Positions 49,043 to 57,068 of a stretch of 64,000 nucleotides of DNA are shown here, one piece after another. Position 1 is the stretch's first letter; every line of letters begins with the position of its first letter. This DNA is from Streptomyces colonosanans (GTDB taxonomy: Bacteria; Actinomycetota; Actinomycetes; Streptomycetales; Streptomycetaceae): the NCBI RefSeq assembly GCF_001866645.1, contig NZ_MLYP01000007.1:62001-126000 (forward strand), given 5' to 3'. The notes beneath the pieces were generated by a model. It saw only the letters and a program-made list of their open reading frames with translations. It was not told the DNA's origin and searched no databases. The position numbers were made by a program, and so were the translations under genes.

Positions 49043-50248
49043 CTACCAGGCCACGGGCAACTCGATCGGGAAGCGGCGGATCGTCTCCGTGTCCCAGCGC
49101 ACCTCCTTGGGCGGTACCGCCAGCCTCAGCCCCGGGAAGCGCTCCAGCAGCCGGCCGATGGCCACTTCCAGTTCCGCCATGGCCAGCGGTACGGCGATGC
49201 AGCGGTGTCCGCCCCAGCCGAAGGTCATGTGCGGCGTGGAGGGCCGGTCGGGGTCGATGACGTGCGGGTCCGGGTAGCGCTCCGGGTCGCGGTTCGCCGT
49301 CAGGTAGGAGACGTGGACGAAGTCGCCTGCCCGGATCCGTACGCCGTCCATCTCCACGTCCTCCCGCGCCACCCGGGGGATACCGACGCCCTTGCGGAAG
49401 GGGATGTAGCGGAGCAGTTCGTTCAGGACGTTTGTCAGGCTCTCGGGCCGGCTCCTGAGGTGATCCATCAGCTCGGGACGGGTCAGCAGGAGGTAGGCGA
49501 TGTTGCTGATCTGGCAGGTGGCCGTGTCCTGACCGCTGAGTGTCAACGTCAGCGCCATGACGGCCAGTTCCTGGTCGTCGAACGTGTCGTCGCCCTCCTT
49601 GGCGGCGGCCAGCGCGCTGATCAGGTCCTTCCCAGGGGAACGCCGCCGCTGTTCGACCAAGTCGCCGAAGTACGCCCGCAGTTCGGCCTTGGCCGCCGCG
49701 GCGGTCTCTCGGCTGTCCGGGCCGGTGGCGAGCAACTGGTGCACGTACTCCTGCATCCGGGGCCAGTCGTTCTCGGGGATGCTGAGCAGATCGAAGATGG
49801 TCTGCCGGGGAAGCGGGTTCGACAGATGGTGCACCAGGTCCGCCGGCTGCCCCTGCGCAGCCATCTCGTCGAGCAGGGTGTCCGCGAGCCGGACGATCGT
49901 CTGCCTCATCCGGTCCACGTGCCGCGGGGTGAAGGCCTGTGACGCCAGGTGCCTGAGACGGCTGCTGTGCGGAGGGTCCATCACATTGATCGACTCCGGG
50001 GAGACGATGGGCTCCGGCGTCAGCCGCGGGTAGTCGGACCCGATGATCCCCGCACGGCTGAACCGCTGGTCGGTGGTCACCTGGCGTACCCCGTCGAACC
50101 CGGTGACCAGCCAGGCGTCGGCGTCGCCGTACGGCAGACGGATCCGGGTGAGGGAGTCGCGGGCCATCAGCTCCGCGAACGCGGGATCGAACTCCAGCCC
50201 CTTGCTGAAGTCGAACGGACAGGTGATCGCTTCTCTGCCAGGGGTCAT
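49043..50248 (-). CDS. cytochrome P450 with atypical heme loop
   Basis: This 401-residue bacterial P450 contains a K-helix ExxR in NELLRYIPF, an I-helix in LTLSGQDTATCQ (with SGQDT in place of AGxDT), and the heme loop FGWGGHRCIAVPLAMAE. In most members the Cys is followed by a hydrophobic residue and Gly-x-x-Leu-Ala; here Ala-Val replaces Gly-x. The ATG at 50248 has AAAAGGAG 9 nt upstream. No ferredoxin or ferredoxin reductase gene is adjacent, and no biosynthetic cluster surrounds it, so the substrate is unknown. Confidence 0.92.
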   Translation of the reverse strand: MTPGREAITCPFDFSKGLEFDPAFAELMARDSLTRIRLPYGDADAWLVTGFDGVRQVTTDQRFSRAGIIGSDYPRLTPEPIVSPESINVMDPPHSSRLRHLASQAFTPRHVDRMRQTIVRLADTLLDEMAAQGQPADLVHHLSNPLPRQTIFDLLSIPENDWPRMQEYVHQLLATGPDSRETAAAAKAELRAYFGDLVEQRRRSPGKDLISALAAAKEGDDTFDDQELAVMALTLTLSGQDTATCQISNIAYLLLTRPELMDHLRSRPESLTNVLNELLRYIPFRKGVGIPRVAREDVEMDGVRIRAGDFVHVSYLTANRDPERYPDPHVIDPDRPSTPHMTFGWGGHRCIAVPLAMAELEVAIGRLLERFPGLRLAVPPKEVRWDTETIRRFPIELPVAW

Positions 50249-50573
50249 CGCGCGGTTCTCCTTTTCCAGCCGCCGAGGCCGCGCCGCACCCGCTCGCGGG
50301 TGGGTGTCCTGCTGTCGGTCCTCCGCCGTCGTGTGAGCTTCCTTGCGAGATGGAAGCACGCAGGGCAGTGGACGCCCGCCATCATCGCCACCGCTTGGGG
50401 CCAGGTGGGCTAGCAGTCGTTTGCGATCGGGTGAGACGGCCTAGGCACCGGGGCCACCTCACCGCGGCGGGGCCACAGGCCCCCACCGAGACCTCGGGAG
50501 TTGTCCGACGACCAGAGAGTGCGAGCACGCGGGACGCGTGCCGCGCACCCGGCAGACGGTCGGCCGCCGATGG
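50249..50573. other. intergenic region upstream of the P450 gene
   Basis: This 325-bp stretch has no gene or convincing RNA. It contains the P450 ribosome-binding site and presumably its promoter on the minus strand. I see no clear terminator for the DUF4229 gene, which reads in from the right. Confidence 0.4.
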
Positions 50574-50873
50574 TTACGGCGTCTGGCTCTGCGCCCTGAC
50601 GGCGTCGTCCGCGCTGTCCTCCTGCGTGCGGTTCGCGTCGAGGTTGGCCTTCATGCGATCGACCTTCCCCACGATCTGCACGGAGGCCCGGTCCCGCTCC
50701 TTGCGCAGCACCACGAAGCTGATCGGGGCCGAGATCACCAGGGCGAGCAGGATGACCCACAGGCCGTTGGAGTCGCCGAGGCCGCGTGGGGCGATGCCCG
50801 AGTAGACGAGGCCCCAGACGACCACGAGGCAGCCCACGAAGATACCGAGGCGCATCAGCGTGTACCGGAGCAT
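50574..50873 (-). CDS. DUF4229 domain membrane protein
   Basis: This 99-residue protein has two membrane helices (LGIFVGCLVVVWGLVYSG and LWVILLALVISAPISFVVL) and a charged C-terminal tail (KVDRMKANLDANRTQEDSAD). The N-terminus MLRYTLMRLGIF marks the DUF4229 family, which in actinobacteria sits next to mqnE. The ATG at 50873 has GGAG about 9 nt upstream. The function is unknown; a link with the quinone pathway or its membrane assembly is only positional. Confidence 0.8.
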   Translation of the reverse strand: MLRYTLMRLGIFVGCLVVVWGLVYSGIAPRGLGDSNGLWVILLALVISAPISFVVLRKERDRASVQIVGKVDRMKANLDANRTQEDSADDAVRAQSQTP

Positions 50874-50969
50874 CTCAATCCACTCCATCCGTTCCGGACA
50901 ATCCCAAACACCGTCCAGTGAAACACGACCGGTGCCCTGATCTTGCACGGGGGTTGGGCCTCGGCCGCC

Positions 50970-51494
50970 TCACCCCAGCGGCAGCAGCATCGTGATGTCG
51001 TCGCGGTCGTCCCCGCTCGCCACCCGGATCGCACCGGGCACCCGGCCGACCTCCTTGTAGCCGCAGGAGCCGTAGAACCGCTCCAGACCGAGACCGCCCC
51101 GGCAGGCGAGCCGTATCGCCTCGACGCCCTCGAAGCCGCGGGCCGCGTCCGCCGCGGCGGCCATCAGGTCCCGGCCGTAGCCCTTGCCCTGGTACCGCGG
51201 ATGCACCATCACCGTGTAGAGCCACAGCCAGTGCGCCGACATCCGGTCCGTGTTGAAGGTGAGGAAGGCAGTGGCGGCCGCCCTTCGCTGCTCGTCGTAC
51301 CCGACGAGCAGCCGGGCGCGCCCCTCGCTCATCACGGCCAGCTGCCTGACGAGGCTCGGACGTATCTCCTCGCGCGTGACCGGCGGGACGAAGCCCACCG
51401 CCCCGCCCGCGTTGGACACCTCGGTCCACAGGTCGAGAACGTCGTCGCGGAAGGCAGGGGTCATGGCCGGATCGAGCTCAAAGGTAAGGGGCAT
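50970..51494 (-). CDS. GNAT family N-acetyltransferase
   Basis: This 174-residue acetyltransferase has its core in WLYTVMVHPRYQGKGYGRDL (acetyl-CoA loop with Q/RxxGxG/A) and LERFYGSCGYKEVGRV (motif B). The ATG at 51494 has no ribosome site but lies about 8-10 nt after TAGATACT on the minus strand. That looks like a -10 box, so the transcript may be leaderless. The acceptor substrate is unknown. Confidence 0.82.
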   Translation of the reverse strand: MPLTFELDPAMTPAFRDDVLDLWTEVSNAGGAVGFVPPVTREEIRPSLVRQLAVMSEGRARLLVGYDEQRRAAATAFLTFNTDRMSAHWLWLYTVMVHPRYQGKGYGRDLMAAAADAARGFEGVEAIRLACRGGLGLERFYGSCGYKEVGRVPGAIRVASGDDRDDITMLLPLG

Positions 51495-51556
51495 AGAGGG
51501 AGAGTATCTATTACCATCTCGGCGGCTCAAGCCCCTTCCCGCCACCGCCGTACATA

Positions 51557-51588
51557 CGACAGGCCCCGGCCGAAGCCGGGGCCTGTCG
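51557..51588. terminator. terminator after mqnE
   Basis: A perfect 14-bp stem (51557-51570 with 51575-51588) has a CGAA tetraloop. It lies 17 bp beyond the mqnE stop, upstream of the separately started acetyltransferase gene. Confidence 0.88.
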
Positions 51589-51605
51589 AGGCTGTGGGGC
51601 GCTGC

Positions 51606-52769
51606 TCAGAAGCGCATGGACTGCGGTTCGTCCCGTCGCGCCGGGTCCGGGCCCTCGTACTCCCGGATGATCTCGTAGCGCGTGTTCCGCTCCACCGGCC
51701 TGAAGCCCGCGTCACGGATCAGGTCGAGCAGGTCCTCACGGGTCAGCTTGTTCGGCGTGCCGTAGTTGTCCGCGTCATGCGTGATCTTGTACTCGACGAC
51801 CGAGCCGTCCATGTCGTCGGCGCCGTGCTGGAGGGCCAGCTGCGCGGTCTGCACGCCGTGCATCACCCAGAAGACCTTGACGTGCGGGACGTTGTCGAAC
51901 AGCAGCCGCGACACCGCGAAGGTCTTCAGGGCCTCCGCGCCGGTCGCCATCGTCGTACGCGCCTGAAGACGGTTGCGGATCTTGCCGTCCTTCATGTCCA
52001 CGAAGTCGTGCTGGTAGCGCAGCGGGATGAAGACCTGGAAACCGCCGGTCTCGTCCTGGAGTTCACGCAGCCGCAGCACATGGTCCACCCGGTGACGGGG
52101 CTCCTCGATGTGCCCGTACAGCATGGTGCACGGGGTCTTCAGACCCTTCTCGTGCGCCAGGCGGTGAATGCGCGACCAGTCCTCCCAGTGGGTCTTGTGG
52201 TCGACGATGTGCTGCCGGACCTCCCAGTCGAAGATCTCGGCGCCACCGCCGGTCAGCGACTCCAGGCCCGCGTCGATCAGTTCGTCGAGGATCTCGGAGG
52301 CCGACAGGCCCGAGATCGCCTCGAAGTGGTGGATCTCCGTCGCCGTGAACGCCTTCAGCGAGACACCCGGCAAGGCGGCCTTCAACTCCCGCAGCGAGCG
52401 CGGGTAGTAGCGCCACGGCAGGTTCGGGTGCAGGCCGTTGACGATGTGCAGCTCGGTGAGGTTCTCCGTCTCCATCGCCTTGGCGAGCTTGACGGCCTCC
52501 TCGATGCGCATCGTGTACGCGTCCTTCTCGCCCGGCTTGCGCTGGAAGGAGCAGTAGGCGCAGGACGCGGTGCACACGTTCGTCATGTTGAGATGACGGT
52601 TGACGTTGAAGTGGACGACGTCACCGTTCTTACGGGTCCGCACCTCGTGCGCAAGGCCGCCCAGCCAGGCCAGGTCGTCCGACTCGTACAGCGCGATACC
52701 GTCCTCGCGGGTCAGCCGCTCACCGGCCCGGACCTTGTCCTCCAGCTCGCGCTTGAGCCCGACATCCAT
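51606..52769 (-). CDS. mqnE: aminodeoxyfutalosine synthase (radical SAM)
   Basis: This 387-residue radical SAM enzyme adds the SAM-derived adenosyl radical to the MqnA product to make 6-amino-6-deoxyfutalosine. The cluster site is CTASCAYCSFQRKPGEKDAY, with NRHLNMTNVC before it. ELHIVNGLHPNLPWRYYP and SLTGGGAEIFDWEVRQHI are typical of MqnE. The ATG at 52769 has GGGAGAGGTAAGGG upstream. The length is normal. Confidence 0.95.
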   Translation of the reverse strand: MDVGLKRELEDKVRAGERLTREDGIALYESDDLAWLGGLAHEVRTRKNGDVVHFNVNRHLNMTNVCTASCAYCSFQRKPGEKDAYTMRIEEAVKLAKAMETENLTELHIVNGLHPNLPWRYYPRSLRELKAALPGVSLKAFTATEIHHFEAISGLSASEILDELIDAGLESLTGGGAEIFDWEVRQHIVDHKTHWEDWSRIHRLAHEKGLKTPCTMLYGHIEEPRHRVDHVLRLRELQDETGGFQVFIPLRYQHDFVDMKDGKIRNRLQARTTMATGAEALKTFAVSRLLFDNVPHVKVFWVMHGVQTAQLALQHGADDMDGSVVEYKITHDADNYGTPNKLTREDLLDLIRDAGFRPVERNTRYEIIREYEGPDPARRDEPQSMRF

Positions 52770-52851
52770 GCCCTTACCTCTCCCTGCCGACAACTCCGAC
52801 AACCGTACTCCCCCAGCCACAGGCGGCCGGTGCCGCCATACACCGCTGCAC

Positions 52852-53325
52852 CTACTCCGGCTCCGGCAACTCGCCCACCCGGTTCTCCCACTTCGTGGAG
52901 AGCACGATCGTCGTACGCGTACGGGAGACGCCCTGGGTTCCCGACAACCGGCGGATGGTCTTCTCCAGGTCGTCCACGTCGCTCGCGCGCACCTTGAGCA
53001 TGAACGAGTCGTCGCCGGCGATGAACCAGCAGTCCTCGATCTCCTGAAGGTTCTTCAGACGGTGTGCCACGTCCTCGTGGTCGGCGGCGTCGGAGAGCGA
53101 GATGCCGATGAGGGCGGTCACACCGAGGCCGAGGGAGGCGGAGTCGACGGTGGCGCGGTAGCCCGTGATGACGCCGGCCGCCTCCAGGCGGTTGATGCGG
53201 TCGGTGACGCTGGGCCCGGAGAGGCCGACAAGCCGGCCGAGTTCGGCATAAGAGGCCCTGCCATTTTCACGCAGGGCCTGGATGAGCTGCCTGTCAACCG
53301 CGTCCATAGATCCGAAGCCTTTCAT
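52852..53325 (-). CDS. Lrp/AsnC family transcriptional regulator
   Basis: This 157-residue regulator has an N-terminal helix-turn-helix (DAVDRQLIQALRENGRASYA, with recognition helix GLSGPSVTDRINRLEAAGVI) and a C-terminal RAM ligand-binding domain (ALIGISLSDAADHEDVAHRL, then GDDSFMLKVRASDVDDLEKT). The start at 53325 or at an ATG six codons later is undecided. It sits between mqnE and the ubiX-type gene on the same strand. It may respond to an amino acid and influence the neighbours, but no operator was identified. Confidence 0.92.
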   Translation of the reverse strand: MKGFGSMDAVDRQLIQALRENGRASYAELGRLVGLSGPSVTDRINRLEAAGVITGYRATVDSASLGLGVTALIGISLSDAADHEDVAHRLKNLQEIEDCWFIAGDDSFMLKVRASDVDDLEKTIRRLSGTQGVSRTRTTIVLSTKWENRVGELPEPE

Positions 53326-53461
53326 TGCTCGGCGTTCCCGCGAGTCTACGTTTAGAACTTAAGGCACACAGGGGACTTTCCCTGTGAATCTTTTGTGCAA
53401 TCAACGGTGAGCGGCTGCTCGGGCCCGCCGTCGCGAAACGCTGCCCCCACCCGTCACGCAC

Positions 53462-54154
53462 CTATGCCTCGGGGCGAGACCCGCCCCCGAGCTCTCCCTT
53501 CCAACGGCGGTACAGCCGGTGCGGCACCCCTGCCGCGTCCAGCGCCCGCCCCGCGACGAAGTCCACCAGGTCCTGGATGTGCGTCGCCCCCGCATAGAAC
53601 GCCGGGGAGGCCGGCAGCACGACCGCGCCCGCCTCGTCCAGCGCCACCAGATTCCGGAGCGTCTGCCCGTTGAGGGGGGTCTCCCGCACGGCGACGACCA
53701 GCCGCCGCCCCTCCTTGAGCGTGACGCTCGCGACCCGCTGCAGCAGATCCTTCGACAGCCCGAGCGCGACACCCGCCACACAGGCCGTGGACGCGGGCAC
53801 GATCAGCATCCCCTTCGCGGGGTACGACCCCGAGGACGGTCCGGCGGCCAGGTCGCCCGCGCTCCAGTACCGGACGCGGTCACCCTCGACGTCCACCTCG
53901 AACGTCCCGGACTTGCCGTCGGCACCCCGCTCCAGCCACTCCCGCAGGTCTTCACGCCAGTGCGCGTCCCGGAAGGAGATGCCGGTCTCGTCGAGCAGCG
54001 TGAGCCGCGAGGCACGGGAGACGACGAGGTCGACGCTCTCCCCGGCGGCGAGGAGCCCGCGCAGCACGGCAGCGGCATACGGGGTGCCGGAAGCGCCGGA
54101 CACCCCTACGATCCAAGGCGTACGGGGCGTCTCTCCTGGCTTGACTGGGTTCAC
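53462..54154 (-). CDS. ubiX: UbiX-type flavin prenyltransferase (menaquinone pathway, MqnM-like)
   Basis: This 230-residue flavoprotein makes prenylated FMN for the UbiD-type decarboxylase encoded about 1.3 kb upstream on the same strand. Family marks are WIVGVSGASGTPYAAAVLRG, the phosphate loop region LIVPASTACVAGVALGLSKD, LVVAVRETPLNGQTLRNL and VVLPASPAFYAG. The GTG at 54154 gives the usual N-terminus; the ribosome site is weak. With the UbiD- and UbiA-type genes it forms the middle steps of the futalosine route, decarboxylation and prenylation. Confidence 0.93.
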   Translation of the reverse strand: MNPVKPGETPRTPWIVGVSGASGTPYAAAVLRGLLAAGESVDLVVSRASRLTLLDETGISFRDAHWREDLREWLERGADGKSGTFEVDVEGDRVRYWSAGDLAAGPSSGSYPAKGMLIVPASTACVAGVALGLSKDLLQRVASVTLKEGRRLVVAVRETPLNGQTLRNLVALDEAGAVVLPASPAFYAGATHIQDLVDFVAGRALDAAGVPHRLYRRWKGELGGGSRPEA

Positions 54155-54265
54155 GGCACCGAGCCTATCCGGCGCTCCGGAACGGGAACCGGCCAAGGGG
54201 GGCGGGCGGATACCCAGGGGCGGTTGCGGCGTTCCCGGTCCGCCGCCGTGGCGATGGGTCCGGGG

Positions 54266-54478
54266 TCAGGACTGGCGGCGCGCTTTCGGGTCGACCGGGA
54301 GGCCGGCAGTCGTCAGGGTCAGCTTCCCGAGCGGGGAGTCGACGGTCAGGTCAGGGCCGTAGGGGATGGTGTCGCGGCCTCGGTAGCCGTCGGGGCCGGG
54401 GTTCCACATCGTGACGACGTGGCCCTGGAGCGAGTCGAAGATCAGGTAGTCGGCGATGCCCCGGGAGGCGTACGACGG
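54266..54478 (-). pseudogene. C-terminal fragment of a Uma2 (DUF820) protein
   Basis: The minus strand reads SYASRGIADYLIFDSLQGHV, then WNPGPDGYRGRDTIPYG and LTVDSPLGKLTLTTAGLPVD before a stop at 54266. This is the C-terminal half of the Uma2 fold. An in-frame stop lies immediately upstream (54479-54481), and no N-terminal half follows, so the gene is truncated. It lies between the ubiX- and ubiA-type genes and breaks an otherwise compact operon. Confidence 0.72.
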
Positions 54479-54529
54479 TCATGACTGGCCTCCCTGGGGT
54501 CCTGCCCTCGATCGTAGGCCGCACCGTAC

Positions 54530-55432
54530 TCAGACGGTCAGACCCCGAACCAGAAGGTCGAGCAGCGCACACACGAACAGGGCAATGCCGATGAACCCGT
54601 TGACACTGAAGAAGGCACGGTTGAGGCGGCTGAGGTCATGGGGCCGCACGATCGAGTGCTCGTAGACGAAGGCGCCCGCCGTGACCGCCAGGCCCAGCCA
54701 GAAGAAGACGCCGGCCCCTGTGACGACCGCGTACCACGCGAGCAACGCCGTCGTGATCGTGTGGCACACCCGGGCACCCCGGATCGCCGCCGGGATGCCG
54801 AAGCGGGCCGGCACCGACATGACGCCGATCTCGCGGTCGGTCTCCACGTCCTGGCAGGCGTAGATCAGGTCGAAGCCGCCGATCCAGATGCCGACGGCGA
54901 GACCCAGGATCACCGCGTCCCAGGACCACTCGCCGCTGATCGCCAGCCAGCCGCCGACCGGGCCCATCGCCTGGGCGAGGCCGAGGATGGCCTGCGGGAA
55001 GTTCGTGAACCGCTTGCCGTACGGGTACACCACCATCGGGATCACCGCGACGGGTGCGAGGGCGAGGCAGAGCGGGTTGAGCAGGGCCGCGGCCCCCAGG
55101 AAGACCACCAGGGCGATCAGGGCGCCGGTCCACGCGTGGCGGACGGACATCGCGCCCGTGACCAGTTCGCGGTGCGCCGTCCTGGGGTTACGGGCGTCGA
55201 TCTCCCGGTCGATGATCCGGTTGACCGCCATCGCGAAGGTGCGCAGGCCCACCATGCAGACGGTGACCAGAAGCAGCCGCCCCCAGTGGATGCTCTTGTC
55301 CCACTCGTACATCGCGGTGAGGGAGGCGATGTACGCGAAGGGCAGCGCGAACACCGAGTGCTCGATCATCACCAGGCGCAGGAACGCCTTGGTGCGTCCT
55401 GGCTGCGGGATCGCAGCGGAAGCGGAACTCAC
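54530..55432 (-). CDS. UbiA-type prenyltransferase (menaquinone pathway, MqnP-like)
   Basis: This 300-residue, ~8-9-helix membrane enzyme attaches the polyprenyl chain to the naphthoate-type ring. The two Asp-rich metal motifs are NRIIDREIDARNPRT and CQDVETDREIG. VVYPYGKRFTNFPQAILGLA is typical of UbiA. The GTG start at 55432 overlaps the ubiD-type stop (GTGA), so the two are translationally coupled. The role in the futalosine route follows from this coupling and the absence of any classical men genes in the window. Confidence 0.92.
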   Translation of the reverse strand: MSSASAAIPQPGRTKAFLRLVMIEHSVFALPFAYIASLTAMYEWDKSIHWGRLLLVTVCMVGLRTFAMAVNRIIDREIDARNPRTAHRELVTGAMSVRHAWTGALIALVVFLGAAALLNPLCLALAPVAVIPMVVYPYGKRFTNFPQAILGLAQAMGPVGGWLAISGEWSWDAVILGLAVGIWIGGFDLIYACQDVETDREIGVMSVPARFGIPAAIRGARVCHTITTALLAWYAVVTGAGVFFWLGLAVTAGAFVYEHSIVRPHDLSRLNRAFFSVNGFIGIALFVCALLDLLVRGLTV

Positions 55433-56886
55433 AGCCCGTACTCCTTCCAGCGGCGGTCGACCTTCGCCGCCGTCTCCGGGTCGGACAGCACCATGTCCGG
55501 CCAGCCCCCGTCCCGGGTGTAGCCCTCCTCGGGCCACTTCTTCGTCGCGTCGATGCCCGCCTTGCCGCCCCAGAACTGCTGGTAGGAGGCGTGGTCGAGG
55601 TGGTCGACGGGGCCTTCGACGACCGTGAGGTCGCGGGCGTAGTCCGTGTTGCCGAGGGCCCGCCAGGCGACCTCGTGCAGATCGTGCACATCGCAGTCGG
55701 AGTCGACGACCACGATCAGCTTGGTCAGCGACATCATGTGCGCGCCCCAGATGGCGTGCATCACCTTCTGGGCGTGCTTGGGGTACTTCTTGTCGATCGA
55801 CACGATCGCGCAGTTGTGGAAGCCGCCCGCCTCGGGGAGGTGGTAGTCCACGATGTCCGGCACGATGATCTTGAGAAGGGGGAGGAAGAAGCGTTCGGTG
55901 GCCCGGCCGAGGGGTCCGTCCTCCGTCGGGGGGCGGCCCACCACGATCGACTGGAGCAGGGGGCGCCGGCGCATGGTGACACAGTCGATCTTCAGGGCCG
56001 GGAAGGGTTCCTGCGGCGTGTAGAAGCCGGTGTGGTCGCCGAAGGGCCCCTCAGGCAGCATCTCGCCGGGCTCCAGCCAGCCCTCCAGGACGACTTCGGC
56101 GTGCGCCGGGACCTGGAGCGGAACCGTCTTGCAGTCGACCATCTCGATCCGCTTGCCCGCGATGAACCCGGCGAAGAGGTACTCGTCGATATCGCCCGGG
56201 AGGGGGGCGGTGGACGCGTACGTCACGGCGGGCGGACACCCGAAGGCGATGGCGACCGGGAGCTTCTCGCCGCGCCTGGCCGCCACCTGGTAGTGGTTGC
56301 GGCTGTCCTTGTGGATCTGCCAGTGCATGCCGATGGTGCGACGGTCGTGGCGCTGGAGGCGGTACAGGCCGAGGTTGCGGATCCCGGTATCCGGGTCCTT
56401 GGTGTGGGTGAGCCCGAGGTTGAAGAAGGAGCCGCCGTCCTGGGGCCAGGTGAACAGGGCAGGCAGGGCGTCGAGGTCGACCTCGTCGCCGCGCAGCACG
56501 ACTTCCTGCACCGGCGCGTTCTCCGGCTTGACCTTCTTGGGCGGTACATGGGTCATCGTGCCGAGCTTCCCGAAGGCCTCGCGCATCCCGACGAACCCGT
56601 GCGGCAGTTCCGGCTTCAGCAGGCCGCCGATCTTGTCGGAGATCTCCCCGTACGACTTCAGACCGAGGGCCTTCAGCAGGCGCCGGTCGGTCCCGAAGAC
56701 GTTCATGGCGAGCGGCATCGCCGAACCGCGCACGTTCTCGAAGAGCAGCGCGGGCCCGCCGGACTTCTGCACCCGGTCGACGATCTCCCCGACCTCCAGA
56801 CAGGGGTCGACCTCGGCTTTGATGCGTTTGAGGTCGCCCTCGCGCTCAAGCGCCCGGAGCAGGGTCCGAAGATCGTCGTAAGCCAT
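55429..56886 (-). CDS. UbiD-type decarboxylase (menaquinone pathway, MqnL-like)
   Basis: This 485-residue prenyl-FMN-dependent decarboxylase has the family landmarks: IGMHWQIHKDSRNHYQVAAR, VAIAFGCPPAVTYAS, the active-site acidic stretch EGPFGDHTGFYTPQEPFPAL, and WGAHMMSLTKLIVVVDSDCD near the end. It should remove the carboxylate of 1,4-dihydroxy-6-naphthoate-type intermediates. The length is normal. The ATG at 56886 leads a ubiD-ubiA unit. Confidence 0.93.
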   Translation of the reverse strand: MAYDDLRTLLRALEREGDLKRIKAEVDPCLEVGEIVDRVQKSGGPALLFENVRGSAMPLAMNVFGTDRRLLKALGLKSYGEISDKIGGLLKPELPHGFVGMREAFGKLGTMTHVPPKKVKPENAPVQEVVLRGDEVDLDALPALFTWPQDGGSFFNLGLTHTKDPDTGIRNLGLYRLQRHDRRTIGMHWQIHKDSRNHYQVAARRGEKLPVAIAFGCPPAVTYASTAPLPGDIDEYLFAGFIAGKRIEMVDCKTVPLQVPAHAEVVLEGWLEPGEMLPEGPFGDHTGFYTPQEPFPALKIDCVTMRRRPLLQSIVVGRPPTEDGPLGRATERFFLPLLKIIVPDIVDYHLPEAGGFHNCAIVSIDKKYPKHAQKVMHAIWGAHMMSLTKLIVVVDSDCDVHDLHEVAWRALGNTDYARDLTVVEGPVDHLDHASYQQFWGGKAGIDATKKWPEEGYTRDGGWPDMVLSDPETAAKVDRRWKEYGL

Positions 56887-56940
56887 GCGTCCCAGTATCG
56901 CCGAGGGGCCGCTTCGCCCCTGCGCCGCCCCTGCCGGCGC

Positions 56941-56991
56941 CCGAGGGGCCACCCTGCGGTTGGGCACGGTCCGCAGAGGCTGACCTGGCCC
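56941..56991. repeat. imperfect direct repeat, copy A (left of the FG-GAP gene)
   Basis: These 51 bases match 59310-59360 at 45 positions without gaps, beginning CCGAGGGGCCACCC and ending AACCTGGCCC-like. Partial similarity continues (GTCACC...GTCTTCTG) to about 57005. Copies A and B bracket the secreted FG-GAP protein gene. Confidence 0.85.
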
Positions 56992-57026
56992 GTCACCGTC
57001 TTCTGCGGTGCCGGACGCAAAGCCGG

Positions 57027-57058
57027 GCGGGGTCACCCGGGACTCCGGGTGGCCCCGC
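57027..57058. terminator. terminator of the FG-GAP protein gene
   Basis: GCGGGGTCACCCGG pairs with CCGGGTGGCCCCGC (57027-57040 with 57045-57058, one wobble) around a GACT loop, 10 bp beyond the stop codon on the minus strand. Confidence 0.78.
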
Positions 57059-57068
57059 TTCGGCGTCG

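Noticed and set aside
54351..54572. 73-codon minus-strand frame over the Uma2 fragment
   Set aside because: It is in a different frame from the Uma2 similarity, is Arg/Pro-rich and has no motif.
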